64,000 nt of DNA from Symsagittifera roscoffensis. Its lineage: Eukaryota > Xenacoelomorpha > Acoela > Convolutidae. The notes beneath the pieces are model-generated. The model saw only the letters and a program-made list of their open reading frames with translations. It did not search any database and was not told where the DNA came from. Every line of letters begins with the position of its first letter. Position 1 is the first letter of the stretch. The stretch lies in the NCBI RefSeq assembly GCF_963678635.1, contig NC_087063.1:57916759-57980758 (forward strand), read 5' to 3'. A program made the translations under genes and the position numbers. This document shows, piece by piece, positions 54,308 through 64,000 of this stretch.

Positions 54308-55009
54308 GAGCCCCCCACAGATTGATATCTTACTTTTTGTACCAAAAGGGATACAAAACTTGTTAACGACACCTAACTTTCGATTGTTGTTGTCCTTGAG
54401 CCCCTTCTTGTCGCTCCTTGCACTGCTTGCCGGATCAGTCTTCTTCTCTAATCCGACCCAATCTAGAATTAGCGTGCTCAAATACTCAAATAACCCTACA
54501 GTATAAGCATCAGAAACAGGTCACAAAATTGGTCGTAACGATCCTGACTAATATAAACGCATGTAACAACAATGTATCTAACAACAACAAACGGGAGGGT
54601 TGGATCACGTCTCGTCTGGGGCGATGATCTCTACTGATTTTATACTTTTTACTGTTTTTGGTTTTTTCGGTTATTTTTTAAATGTTTTTTTTTTGTTTTT
54701 ATTAGGTACTCTACTACTTTATTTTTGGTTTCCTGTATATCTTTAAGTATTTTTGGTCACAAATTTCTCAGGGAACGACGGGACGGCAAATTCCCTCACC
54801 CCTCCTGGTACGTGAATTTTTGATCTTAACCAGGTTAAAAAGCTATTCAAGGGAATCCTGAAGGTTTCCGCGTTCCGAACTACCCTTCCGCCCCGGTGGC
54901 CAGGGCCTTGTTCTGAGCATCCGCTTGGCGCGGATTGCTCGTTAACAGTTCTGCCGGTCATGATGTTAAAAAAGAATAACACCCAGGAGCGCCATAAAAC
55001 ATCATGTAA
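54308..55009 (-). promoter_or_regulatory. putative LTR of Gypsy B type, copy 2
   Basis: Duplicate of 50757-51507, with the same start (TGTTACATGATGTTTTATGG on the minus strand), TATA-like block and PBS-like TGGGGGGCTC. It lacks the ~55-bp stretch with GGTACCGAAACATGC near 51310-51345 of copy 1. Confidence 0.45.
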
Positions 55010-56000
55010 CATTCGCCCGGAAGTACATATCGACGGAAAATAAAGGTGGTTCTAAAACGACTGGCTGGCGTCTAAACACAGCTCTACATCCGAACTAAAA
55101 TTATTGGTTCCACTACTTATACTAGTACAGTTACGACGTAACTAACTAAAATATTGCTACGTTTTGTTTCAAAAATATCGTCTCTGCCAAAACCAGTTCT
55201 TTTGGTGGTCTTTCTGACATCGGGTCGACAAAAAAACGTTACTGTTTCCGGCTTCGATCAGAACGCTTTAATAACTTAATTATATGCAAAAATAGTGAGC
55301 TCATGGCTGGGTCGCAGTATCCCCAGACCACGAGTTCACTCCTAAAAACAGGGCTACTACTTATTTATTATATGACTTTTGTTTTTGCTCAGTAGATAAA
55401 AGTTATCATCTCCATTGAAGATGGATCAACCCTTTCCCTTAACTCCTAGCTTCTCATAATCTGAAAATGAATTTAGATGTTAAATGAGTTCAATTCAGGA
55501 CAACTCCAGGAAGCTAAAAATTTATAAAATACAGTTTTAGTTCTCCTCCCGAGACCCCTCCGGATTCTGGAATCCGGGAAAATAACGTACTTATTTCTCT
55601 CAGGAAGGCTAGATACACCGTCCCAACACCCTTCCTTGTTCTCGGGATTCGCATTGTAACGATTGTTGTGGCACAATCGTTACAACTCGGAATGGTCTCA
55701 ATCACAATCTCCGTTCACTGCTATTTTTCACGAGTTCTGTTGTTGTTCTCTCTGAGACTTACTGTTGTTGTGTTTTTGCCGTTTCAGTTGGTGCGACATC
55801 TCGACGTTGTCACGTGTCTTTCTTTTTGAACGAAATTTTGAAATTATTAGGAAAGTCCAAATTAACCCTTCAATGTTCGTCAAAATGAACGGTTAAGACC
55901 TCTAATTCGTTAAAAACCGTTAATCTTTTCACTCCCATGTCACGATAAAATTTCGAATTCTGACTTTGCATTTTCGTACATTCTGGTCGAATTTCACATA
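55010..56000. repeat. repeat R1, copy 6, with internal insertion
   Basis: Starts ATTCGCCCGGAAGTACATATC. At 55090-55180 it carries ~90 bp that match 53985-54070 of the neighbouring leader (CCGAACTAAAATTATTGG, GCTACGTTTTGTTTCAAAAA), a local template-switch insertion. Palindrome at 55560-55577. It stops at CACATA, exactly where other copies continue CTCCCCGGAC. Confidence 0.85.
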
Positions 56001-56255
56001 TTAAATAATTAGCTATCGGTAACTTTAAGGCATTTGCATATGGTTTTCTTATATGAGCAAGATACTACTATAGTTTTGTTACACAATTCATTTCTCAATT
56101 CCGATAATCCAATTACTTTTCCGCAGGGGAATCAAACTCTTATACAAAAAAAGGTGCGTTTCTAACTCAGTTCGACACTTTGTCTAGAGAGAGCAACAGC
56201 ATTAACTTGCTCGTAAGTATATATTAGACTAAATGACATAAAACTGAACGATGAA
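56001..56255. other. no feature seen
   Basis: AT-rich DNA between the truncated R1 and the RT remnant. Confidence 0.5.
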
Positions 56256-57553
56256 GCAAAGCAAAAAGGACTCTGTAAAAAGTTGTTGTCCAGTAGTATC
56301 TATAGTTTAATTCAGTGGGCCCTTGTGCAAAAGAAAGAATTGCTCGGCGAAAAAATTAAGGAACTTGAAAAAATCTCGGATGTCATTGACAAACTAGACG
56401 CCCATTATGGTTCTTACCTCTTGAAAAATATGCTTCAACATGTCAAAACTCCTATATTTTTTGCGTACCAGCCCTCGCTTTTGGCAAAATGATTTTTTGG
56501 AACGCTACGACAAATTACTAAGAAATTCGTTATGCAAGATCACTAATGTGAAAATGGATGATAACCAGTTTTTACAAGCAGTTCTCCCGGCGGCAGCTAA
56601 AGGTTGTTTGCGCGTTTTTTCCGCTCGTCTACTCGCTTCACCTGCTTTCTTAGCCTCAGCAGTGGGAGCAAATCAGCAGTGGGAGCAAATCTTTGGTTTG
56701 GAGGATGAGGATGGAACCTATGATGATGCGCTTGATTGGTGGTTTGAACTTGGAAAAACTGAAATGGCTCCAAAAAATGAAATCCAAAAAAATTGGACAG
56801 AGCCAATTTTTAACAGCGAAATTGCAGACTTGATTTTACGACTCGAACAAACGGGCGTAAAAAAATTAAACGTGTTCCAAGATAGATTTGGCTTCCAATG
56901 GTTGAACGTCATCCCTTGCAAAAAATTATGGTTAAAACTACCGAACATATGTCGAACCAACAACTCAGAAATGCGATAGGACTTCGGTTAGGCTCAAAAA
57001 TATGCAAACAGCATAAATGCGTGTGCGGAAAAGACGTTACCGAGGTTGGTTGGCATGGTTTTTATTACCTCAAAAGTGCAGGGAGATTCTCTAGGCATTC
57101 AAACCTGAATGCCCTCATAGAGCAAAATTTTTATTCTACTCACTTTCTATCTGTTTCAGAACCACGACACCTCTACAGGACCAATCAGAAGTGACCAGAC
57201 GGTTTGACGCTCGTTCCATGGGCTGTTCGCTAGCAGCTCTTGTGAAATTTAACGGTAGTAGACTCCTTAGCTCCTTGTATGATTAATGCCGGGTCTCTTT
57301 GTAACCCTGGTACGGCTACCGCTGAAGCGGAAAATGACAAGAATATAGATCTTGTAGATGATGGATATCTTTTTCAACCGCTAATTTTTGAGATTCAGGG
57401 CGCGGCCGGCCCCAGCACAGAATTTTTTTGAGCAAGCTTTGTAAGAACCTAAACATGCATCGAGGAACCCAGAGCAGGCAGCTTTTTAAAACAGAGAATC
57501 TCCCTAGCAATACAGATTGCGAACGCCGCTTGCGTACTCGGAACAATCATTGA
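56256..57553 (+). pseudogene. reverse-transcriptase polyprotein C-terminal remnant (LINE-like)
   Basis: Plus-strand ORFs 56283-56492, 56440-56979 and 56898-57194 in alternating frames, plus an open region to 57553 with three stops, follow the tail of a widespread invertebrate RT polyprotein. Landmarks: LLYFLRTSP, LCKITNVKMDD, SPAFLASAVGA, AIGLRLGSKICKQHKCVCG, VGWHGFYYLKSAGRFSRHSNLN, then PDGLTLVPWAV, SLAPCMINAGS, PLIFEIQGAAGP and ISLAIQIANAACVLGT. The CxC/H/C arrangement and the closing AIQ...NA..VLGT are what I rely on. The catalytic RT domain lies upstream and is absent. A 17-bp tandem duplication (AGCAGTGGGAGCAAATC) is at 56661-56694. It is the only clear plus-strand gene remnant. Confidence 0.72.
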
Positions 57554-58798
57554 CTAAATAACTTTCGACGAAAATTTTTATTTGTAACACTTGTAAATTA
57601 TATTTTCTAGTGTCGAGTTGCGTGTTCTTATTGAAGAAACGTAACCCGTATCGAATTTAATTGAAAAGGAATTCAACACTTGTCATCTTCTTTTATCATT
57701 ATCACTTCCATATCTAGAAAATTCCAAGGATTTTGACTGATAGACGTGATGAAGGGACTCCTGACTGTAACCTCGGTTACTATGATACTTTTGACCTTCT
57801 GATTACTTTTTTGAAAAAAAACTTTTTGTCTGATCAGGGATTCCAATTCACTGGGTTTTGCAATAACTGCTTCTAGATCGTAATGAATTGGGGTATAGAG
57901 TAATGGTTGTACCCAAAAAATTGAGGTTTTGGGTGGATATGGCTATTATTTGTGTAGGAAAATTGGGTACTAATATTCTCAAGAAAAATAATTTGAACAA
58001 AGGGTAACTCAGTATTTAATTGAAATTTTTTATATTAGTTACTAAAGAACTGAAAACCGTCGCTGAGAGAGAGAGAGAGAGACTTAGGTGTTCTGTGTTT
58101 TACAAAAGGGTTTGCACCCATCACTTGATGGCTGAGCTGACTTTCTGCACCGGGTTGCAATGTCCACATTCGCAGCCGCATAAAAGCTCAGAAACATAAA
58201 TTCACTTCAGAGTAATCTTCAAAGATGTAATTCCTTGTTAGGTATGGTTTGTCGTTGTCAATTTGTTAGAGGCCGTGTTTTCCTTTTTTGTATTATACTC
58301 AATAATTGACTGGTTTCTTTTCAAAAGTTTTCGTCAGCCTGTCTTGTTCGACTTCTCATTATCGAAGTTAGATCTTTTTGACTAGTTAATGAAAGATCGT
58401 CCTAGGGTTTCGTATTCAACTTTATCGTTAGCTGGGTGTTGTAACTTCCTTTCAACATTGATACTAACATAAACAGATTATGTATTTCGAAGTAATACGA
58501 TAATCGAAGCAGTCTCTGTTCAGTTAGTCGTTGTTTATAGCTCTTATCTTAATTGCCCATTATCCAGATAGTTGCTTTCTTTTAACACGTTCTATTTCTT
58601 TACTTTCAGTTTTTTCGCGAACCAAACTGGTGATGCATAAATTGTTACAGGTATTACCTATCCTACGTACGCATTCAGCATATTTTTTTAGCAGCAAGTG
58701 AGGAAATGTTTCTCATCAGGAAGTAGAATGCTTTCCAAGCTCCATTACAAATATTTACAACAATTGCTTTCCAAGATAGTTTGCTGGCGATGATTAAT
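57554..58798. other. 1.2 kb without recognisable gene
   Basis: AT-rich; no ORF above 60 codons that looks real, no similarity to R1, R2, Gypsy or V seen. Includes a (GA)n run. Confidence 0.55.
58064..58082. repeat. (GA)n microsatellite
   Basis: About nine GA units. Confidence 0.95.
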
Positions 58799-58917
58799 TG
58801 TAACATTTATCCGTAGTACATATCGACGGAAAATAAAGCTAGGTTATGAAACGACTGGCTAGCGTCTAAACACAGCTTCATATGCTTTTAACCGTCTCTA
58901 GCAAAGCCAGTTCTATG
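58799..58917. repeat. repeat R1, copy 7 (first ~110 bp)
   Basis: Begins TTGTAACATTTATCCGTAGTAC and follows R1 to CAAAGCCAGTTCTATGTG, then switches into R2. R1 and R2 are therefore joined here and at 13390, but at different points. Confidence 0.8.
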
Positions 58918-58927
58918 TGTGGTGTAA

Positions 58928-59810
58928 TTAAGTAGTCGCCTACTTAATTCACATATGAGGCTAAGAGACATAGGCCCTATAACCATTGGCTCAAGAGTCA
59001 GGGACACTATCTCTTGTGGTTTTCTACCGCATGCAGTCGGAGCCAATTCAGTTCGCTTGCGACATGAGACTACAAAATAGCTTAAAGTCTACTACTAAAA
59101 TACCCCCATTCGATAAATAAGAACGCCCCGTGGTCAGGTCTCAAAATACCTAAAACACGCAAACGCCCTTAAAAACAGGGTCGAACATCAAGCATACCGT
59201 TAGCTTTCATTGGACAGTGGACTTTTTGATTTATTTCAGATAGATCAATCCAAAATATCGCCTGAACTCAACATAATCACAAAAAATACACACAAGAAAA
59301 TTAATTTAGGTACCCACATTCCAACACGACCTCTAGAATTGAATAACTAATAAATTTAAAGCAACTCTAGAATTGATTTAGGATAATTAAGTTTAACTCG
59401 AGAAGTTTTGAATAATTAAGTTTGAACCCAAGAATAAGTTTTTTTCTTTCTGGACCATTGGGCAGCTTCAGCTGTCCACCTTTCCACTCAAGTGTCACTT
59501 TGGTCCAAGTGATTGTTTTTCCCTATCGCTCTTCTGGAGTTCATGACTTCCTATCGGGAACAAGATAGCTCTACACGTGTCGCATAGTTCTGGTAAAATT
59601 GCGAATAGCAATTTTACTCTCGTGTTTTCTAGCAGCTTTTCCGCAATTATCCCTCGAATCTTCTCTCTGACTTTTGCTCGTTTTATCAGTTGACCTTGAA
59701 ACTTGAGCATGGTAAGCTCAATTCAAAGTTTGAAAATTTATGTTTGTCCCATAAAGTCAAAGATTGAACGTTCAACTCAAGGTCAAACTTCCAAATATGT
59801 CGACTGGCAC
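58928..59810. repeat. repeat R2, copy 2
   Basis: Matches 12566-13390. It is preceded by an imperfect inverted repeat AATTAAGTAG/CTACTTAATT at 58926-58947. It ends GTCGACTGGCACATA followed by CTCCCCGGAC, the same junction as in R1. Confidence 0.78.
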
Positions 59811-60360
59811 ATACTCCCCGGACTCAAGATTGATGAACTCAACGCGTGTCGCCGTCAGTCAGTGAGCCCCCAGAATTTTGAGTGCGTCTCAAGATACAGT
59901 GCGAGTGGTCATTTACAGAATATGCAGCAGATTTAACTTTTTCTACATCCCCAAAAGTTACAGCCATGCAAAATTTTCACATTATAGCTAAACAGCAATC
60001 AAAATCTGCATCCACCTGCACCCTGAATTTCAGCTTTATAAGCTCTTCATTAAAAATTCTTTTGCTCCTTCCAATCAAAACATTGTAATGCAGCATTTTG
60101 ATTTAAATAAAAAATATAGTATATTAGTAACAATATTCTGTATGTTGATTTTTTTTCCGTGCCCTCAGAATTTATCTGAGTTCACACTCACGCCCCTTTT
60201 GCCTTCCATGCTCAAGTCTCAAGAACCAAACCCTGAGCGCCCTGCTCAGCTTACGCCACCCGTCTTTGAGGTACTGGGTCCGGATGCACTCGACACAGTG
60301 ACTTGCCTCGACATATCCTCTTCATCGTCGGAACTGATTACGATCTCTTCCCATCCCTTC
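59811..60360. other. region between R2 and V2, with possible V2 C-terminal tail
   Basis: Mostly non-coding. On the minus strand from about 60370 to 60270 the sequence reads ISSDDEEDMSRQVTVSS, an acidic Ser-rich tip resembling the Ser/Glu-rich end of V1. The remaining ~450 bp hold no supported gene. Confidence 0.4.
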
Positions 60361-60431
60361 AGCTATTCGTAGGCCCGCATCCATTACCTTTGCTCTTGCA
60401 ATCTTCTCGTCTGGTTCGGTAGACTCTTCAC

Positions 60432-60788
60432 CTAGGATTCCCTGGTCAAGCAGAAAGAGTCGTGCAAGCTTAAGCTCACATTCTTTGCCACGTCCTCCTC
60501 CAATGTCGATTCCCTTGCTTTTGTATTGTCTCTAGACACCTTACCAACCCTTTTCCAACCCGTGGTTATCGCATTGCGATGGGTGAGCGAAAGTACCTTG
60601 AAGGCCTCCGGCCCAATCTCGGCCAGGAACTGACGATACTCCTTTTGTTGAATCTTCATGTGATTCTTCGTGAACGTGTACAGCCAAGACGTCAGTGTCG
60701 CCCGAAACCATGAGAAGAAATGTATGCGACTCCACCTGTGCCTCACCTCCATAGGTACAATGAATAATTTGCACGCAGTCTCAAACAA
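60432..60788 (-). CDS. V2 polyprotein, C-terminal domain
   Basis: 118 codons: FETACKLFIVPMEVRHRWSR, FFSWFRATLTSWLYTFTKNH, EYRQFLAEIGPEAFKVLS, LTHRNAITTGWKR, LEEDVAKNVSLSLHDSFCL. All these have counterparts in order in V1 and in fragment 2 (20051-20494). Likely an all-helical domain. Frame is lost near 60790 on the N-terminal side. Confidence 0.65.
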   Translation of the reverse strand: MFETACKLFIVPMEVRHRWSRIHFFSWFRATLTSWLYTFTKNHMKIQQKEYRQFLAEIGPEAFKVLSLTHRNAITTGWKRVGKVSRDNTKARESTLEEDVAKNVSLSLHDSFCLTRES

Positions 60789-60928
60789 CTCAAGTCTCCG
60801 TCAACTCAAGTCTCAAACAACTCAACAACCTTCCGTAACAACCGATGTGAATGATGTGACATTCGCGACAAGCGCACGCACTTAGGAACCGAGAAAGCCT
60901 TGTAAATCAGCAACCTCTGACTAGAGGC

Positions 60929-61855
60929 TTAAACCATCGCCATATGTAACGGAGAATAACTTCCGCACACGCTCGCCATGACTGATGCCAAAAGGGACAT
61001 CGCATTCATTGGTAGACGGTAGGCCTCGCTCACGGGAAACCCCATCTCTTCCTCAAGACCGATTTTCCATCCCTTGATATGCTTTTGGACCATCTGCAAC
61101 ACTCCAGGCCCAGACTCCACGCTTAACGCCGTCACCAGATGGTGTTCGGACTCTAGCATCTCCAGTGAATCTAGACTACACATCCTCGAGAAGAATGCCA
61201 ATGCCGTCGCTAGATTCACTGTGGTGCTCGCGTAACACTCAGCCACTATTTGCACCTCACTCTTCTCCTTCTCAGTGATGTCACCAAACCAAGTGGCCAA
61301 GTCTTTGCCTTGAAAAGACTGTATCTTGACACAAGACCGTCCATCACAAAAAGGTTCTCCGCCTCCACTCGCTAGATCGAGACAACTGCCTGGATCCAGC
61401 TTCTTAGGCGACTCGTTCAGCTTGCTCATGACTCCTTCAGATTCTTTTCGATGACGCAGGATCAAATTGTGTATCACGTTAAGATTTCCCAAACCCTCAT
61501 TCTTCCCTAGTGACAGTCTCAGTCGCTCTGTGAGTTCTTCATTCAAACTTACCTGAGGATGTGGACACCAAGATGGTCTCAGCAATTTCCAAACAGTTCC
61601 TAAGTTCGTAGACAATATGTCAGATTTGCCTACCAGCCTCAGCTCCACCTTCATCTCAGAACGCGGCACTCTGACGACTTCGGGCACCTTCTCAAGCAGT
61701 AGAATTAGGCTGGATCTCTCCCTTTCAGTAGGATCAATCTCAACTATCTTCTCTGTCCAGAACTTTAGCAGCTCCGTAACTTTAAAATTCATATAGGCAG
61801 CTCCTGTCTCCGCATCCAAGAAGGGGTTGTATGATATCACCATCACACCGGACAT
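60929..61855 (-). CDS. V2 polyprotein, central part (308 codons)
   Basis: The longest clean ORF of V2: NFKVTELLKFWTEKIVEI, VVRVPRSEMKVELRLVG, TVWKLLRPSWCPHP, DLATWFGDITEKEKSEVQIV, TVNLATALAFFSRMCSL, KHIKGWKIGLEEEMGFPVSE, YRLPMNAMSLLASVMASVCG. It is mostly helical with a small Gly/Cys-rich loop (ASGGGEPFCDGRSC). The end resembles the EAIEAEM/YRRPTGAR part of the V1 tail. I do not recognise the family. A nucleocapsid or other structural protein is one idea; nothing catalytic is visible. Confidence 0.65.
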   Translation of the reverse strand: MSGVMVISYNPFLDAETGAAYMNFKVTELLKFWTEKIVEIDPTERERSSLILLLEKVPEVVRVPRSEMKVELRLVGKSDILSTNLGTVWKLLRPSWCPHPQVSLNEELTERLRLSLGKNEGLGNLNVIHNLILRHRKESEGVMSKLNESPKKLDPGSCLDLASGGGEPFCDGRSCVKIQSFQGKDLATWFGDITEKEKSEVQIVAECYASTTVNLATALAFFSRMCSLDSLEMLESEHHLVTALSVESGPGVLQMVQKHIKGWKIGLEEEMGFPVSEAYRLPMNAMSLLASVMASVCGSYSPLHMAMV

Positions 61856-61882
61856 ATACTGATACTCCCCTCGCTTCGTGGG

Positions 61883-62881
61883 TCACGAGTAGTCTTCTGC
61901 TAAAGCCAGGCCACGATGCACGCCATGACTCTCCTCGAATTTCTTGTTCGAGAGCCGTCGGATCTCATCCAGTTTTGCATGGTTCTCCAGGGACCGCCTC
62001 GAACCATCTTCCTTCTCAATCCCAGGACCCTGATACACATTCAGGATGACGCTCGAGACTCTTTTCTCCGATGCTTTACCTCCCGCCGCACTTTGATAGC
62101 ATGCCTGGATGGTAGCATCAGATATCACCGACATGTTCCATCTCAGGAAACAGGTGGCATCCTTCCTCCTCGCCAGACTCAATCCTGAAATGTCTCGAGC
62201 AATCTGCTGCGTCAGCATTCGATACACGTGCAGACTTTTGTCGCCCATTTTTAGTTTATCGTACGAAGTCACTGCTACTAGTGCCAATCCTACCAAGCTC
62301 CACGTGAGCATCAACTGCCCCGCCGCCCTGACAAAAGGATTCGCCTATAAATGTTTTGCCGACGAGGGTGCCCTCATTTTGTCTACAAAATACTCCAGCA
62401 GCAATCTCTCCCAGGTCCGTCCCAATTGGTTCATCAACTCTAGTTTATTCAGTTCCAACCTCTGTTCGGTAGCCCAATTTCGACGTTTCCTGGACACCCC
62501 GGCATCAAGTTTTTTCAGGCAGCTTTCCAGTTTCTTCGCAGTATCCAGGTCTCTCCACCAGGGGCGAGCAGTATTTCTCGTCAATCCTGTTTCGAGAGGG
62601 TCACTCGTTACCTGCTTCCCAATGCCCTGGTGTCGACTCGTGATCCACTCTTTGTCAATGTCTACTTCCCGAATTTGACCACTGATGGTGCCTTTCTTCG
62701 TATTCGCATTTTGGTGTTTGAACTCTTCTACCATCCCCGGACTTGTCGCGTTCTCCAACTCGGTTAATATCTCAGCCAGTTTTTGGATCACTGAGTTGCC
62801 GTTATAAGCTGTTGTGTTATATCTCGCTAGAACTATTGGAGCCGTCTCCTTCAATTTCTTCCGTAAAACCGCCTCCACCAA
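61883..62881 (-). CDS. V2 polyprotein, N-terminal part
   Basis: ORFs 62345-62881 and 61883-62314: RKKLKETAPIVLARYN, LAEILTELENATSPGMVEEF, RTWERLLLEYFVDKMRAPSS, then MLTWSLVGLALVAVTSYDKL (a hydrophobic helix), LSLARRKDATCFLRWN, KLDEIRRLSNKKF. The two ORFs are in different frames, separated by ~30 bases. The 61883 ORF ends at a stop just before the next ORF, and the same series occurs in V1. Confidence 0.62.
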
Positions 62882-62954
62882 AGGACTCGCTTCTTCTTCC
62901 CCCGTTTCATTTTCCTCGACCTCGCTCCTTTACTCGGGGGCGTAGTCACAGTCA

Positions 62955-64000
62955 TCACTGAATCCACTTCTTCATCCAGATCTCCCTCTTCCGACTCTTG
63001 CCTCCACATTCTCTAGCCGTTGTAATATTAATATCTTTAATTATAATATTAGATTTTACTTTTACCAACAATTTCCACCCTATTTTTTTATCAGTCTTTT
63101 CATTCGGAGTAGAGCTATTTTTACATGATTCAGCCTTGGCACTCTGCTTATTTTCCCTCAATCGAACCATCTTTTCGAGAAACTCCCCTCTCGTTTTCTC
63201 GTCCAGCCCAGTGCCCATCAAGACAGGTTCTCCAAATCCTACTACGGTGTCCCACAACTGTTCTTTGAAATCATCCAGTTTGACTTTCCGTTCTACCTTC
63301 TGATTGAACTCGCTCGAGAAATCTTGTCATCCATTTTTTTGACACACTCTTATTCCTCTCAAAGGTGTTCTTCTTCCTCATCTCATCGCGCAAGAGTACC
63401 ATACTCAAATTGGAGGCTTCACTTGCTAGGGGAAACTCCAGATTCTTACAGGGAGATGCTAAGAGTGGTGTGGCTGTGTCCGCCCATTCATCAGCGCTCA
63501 AAATTGCAACTATTCACGTGTAGTACCGGGACTAAAACTCACGGTCACTTCCACCTCTTCAGGTGTAGTCTCCAACTCCATTTCTTCTCGAGCTTAGCTG
63601 AGGGTTTCATCCAGGCTCTCTCCCTCTCCCGTCTCAACTTGGTCCCTTTCCAACGCATCTTTGAATCTTCTTTCCACGGAAAGGCTTCTCTTGTCCCCAG
63701 GAGTGCCGACTGATAGAAGTGAAGGCGGCGCCGGATCCACTGCCTTGTATTCGGTGAGGGATACATATAGGGTCCCCCCTGCGTCCAGCTTCAGTCCCTC
63801 GCGTTGCAGTTCCACCTTCTCCAGTGCATAGGGTGCCAGATGTTTTCTGGCGCTGCACTTCATTTCATACTGCAATGCTAAGTGACCCATCCAGTGACCC
63901 ATGATCTTTCTACCACTATCGTATATTGGCATCTTACTTTCAAGTCAAGCCTTCTCAAGCACCTTTATCACTTCCTAGACTTCATAGTTAGGAGGCATCG
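62955..64000 (-). pseudogene. V2 upstream ORFs (runs off window)
   Basis: ORFs 63594-63932, 63271-63501 and 62955-63257. The first (MPIYDSGRKIMGHWMGHLAL, KLDAGGTLYVSLTEYKAVD) has a beta-rich look and is preceded by two in-frame stops back to an MPPNYEV start at the window edge. The second has RRDEMRKKNTFERNK-like charged helices. The third is basic (KVKSNIIIKDINITTAR). No family recognised; it may be one or more separate viral-type proteins. Confidence 0.45.

Larger units (their letters stand above)
60361..64000 (-). mobile_element. unknown virus-like element V2 (partial, degenerate)
   Basis: Minus-strand ORFs from the window end to about 60370. The part 62881-60370 is homologous, at low identity, to V1 31931-28969. 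The upstream part (63932-62955) has no visible counterpart in V1. It lacks RT, protease, integrase and polymerase motifs. It is less damaged than V1, with ORFs of 308, 178, 143 and 118 codons. It is followed by R2 and the R1 edge, as V1-type tails are followed by R1. Confidence 0.6.

Noticed and set aside
57316-57546. 76-codon minus ORF rich in Arg and Leu
   Set aside because: It is the shadow of the plus-strand RT remnant, whose landmark AIQ...NA..VLGT lies in the same bases.
1-64000. tRNA or rRNA genes
   Set aside because: No cloverleaf with A/B boxes or rRNA signature was noticed on either strand; a covariance-model search would be decisive.

Overview
The window looks like a repeat-rich, nuclear, invertebrate-type metazoan locus. 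A multi-exon cellular gene with GT-AG introns lies among Ty3/Gypsy-type retrotransposon copies, a LINE-like reverse-transcriptase remnant, minisatellites and long stretches of AT-rich non-coding DNA. I see no operons, rRNA, tRNA or CRISPR. Species cannot be assigned. Nearly all long ORFs belong to mobile or virus-like elements, read on the minus strand and carry frameshifts or stops.

Layout on the + coordinate. 431-9079: Gypsy copy A (minus): gag, two zinc knuckles, protease, RT-RNase H, integrase, an acidic linker, then a TARG1/OARD1-like macrodomain. 9080-12565: its 5' side, with a ~1.4 kb minisatellite of 15-bp units, a 69-bp tandem repeat and an LTR-like edge. 12565-30300: segmentally repeated blocks made of repeats R2 and R1, fragments of an unknown virus-like polyprotein, and three damaged copies of a TMEM55/PIP4P-like gene. 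28969-36131: the longest copy of the unknown virus-like multi-ORF element (element V1). 36514-48493: Gypsy copies C (3' half only) and B, joined by a ~3.7 kb tandem duplication that also carries the first codons of V1. 48494-55010: two copies of the 5' non-coding/LTR region of B with a gag fragment between them. 55010-57553: an R1 copy, then a plus-strand RT-polyprotein remnant. 58800-64000: R1 edge, R2, then a second, divergent unknown element (V2) that runs off the window.

How the parts fit. In the B/C region the order on the minus strand is gag-pol-macrodomain, a ~0.4 kb gap, then the V1 ORFs, then R1. In region A the order is V tail, R1, R2, LTR-like edge, gag-pol-macrodomain. This recurrent order suggests, but does not prove, a large composite retroelement that has gained a macrodomain and a set of unrecognised viral-type genes. 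The V tail sits against the 3' end of the TMEM55-like gene in all three copies and supplies that gene's last codons out of frame. The most interesting items are therefore the macrodomain in Gypsy, the V family, their possible linkage, and the V/TMEM55 chimaera.
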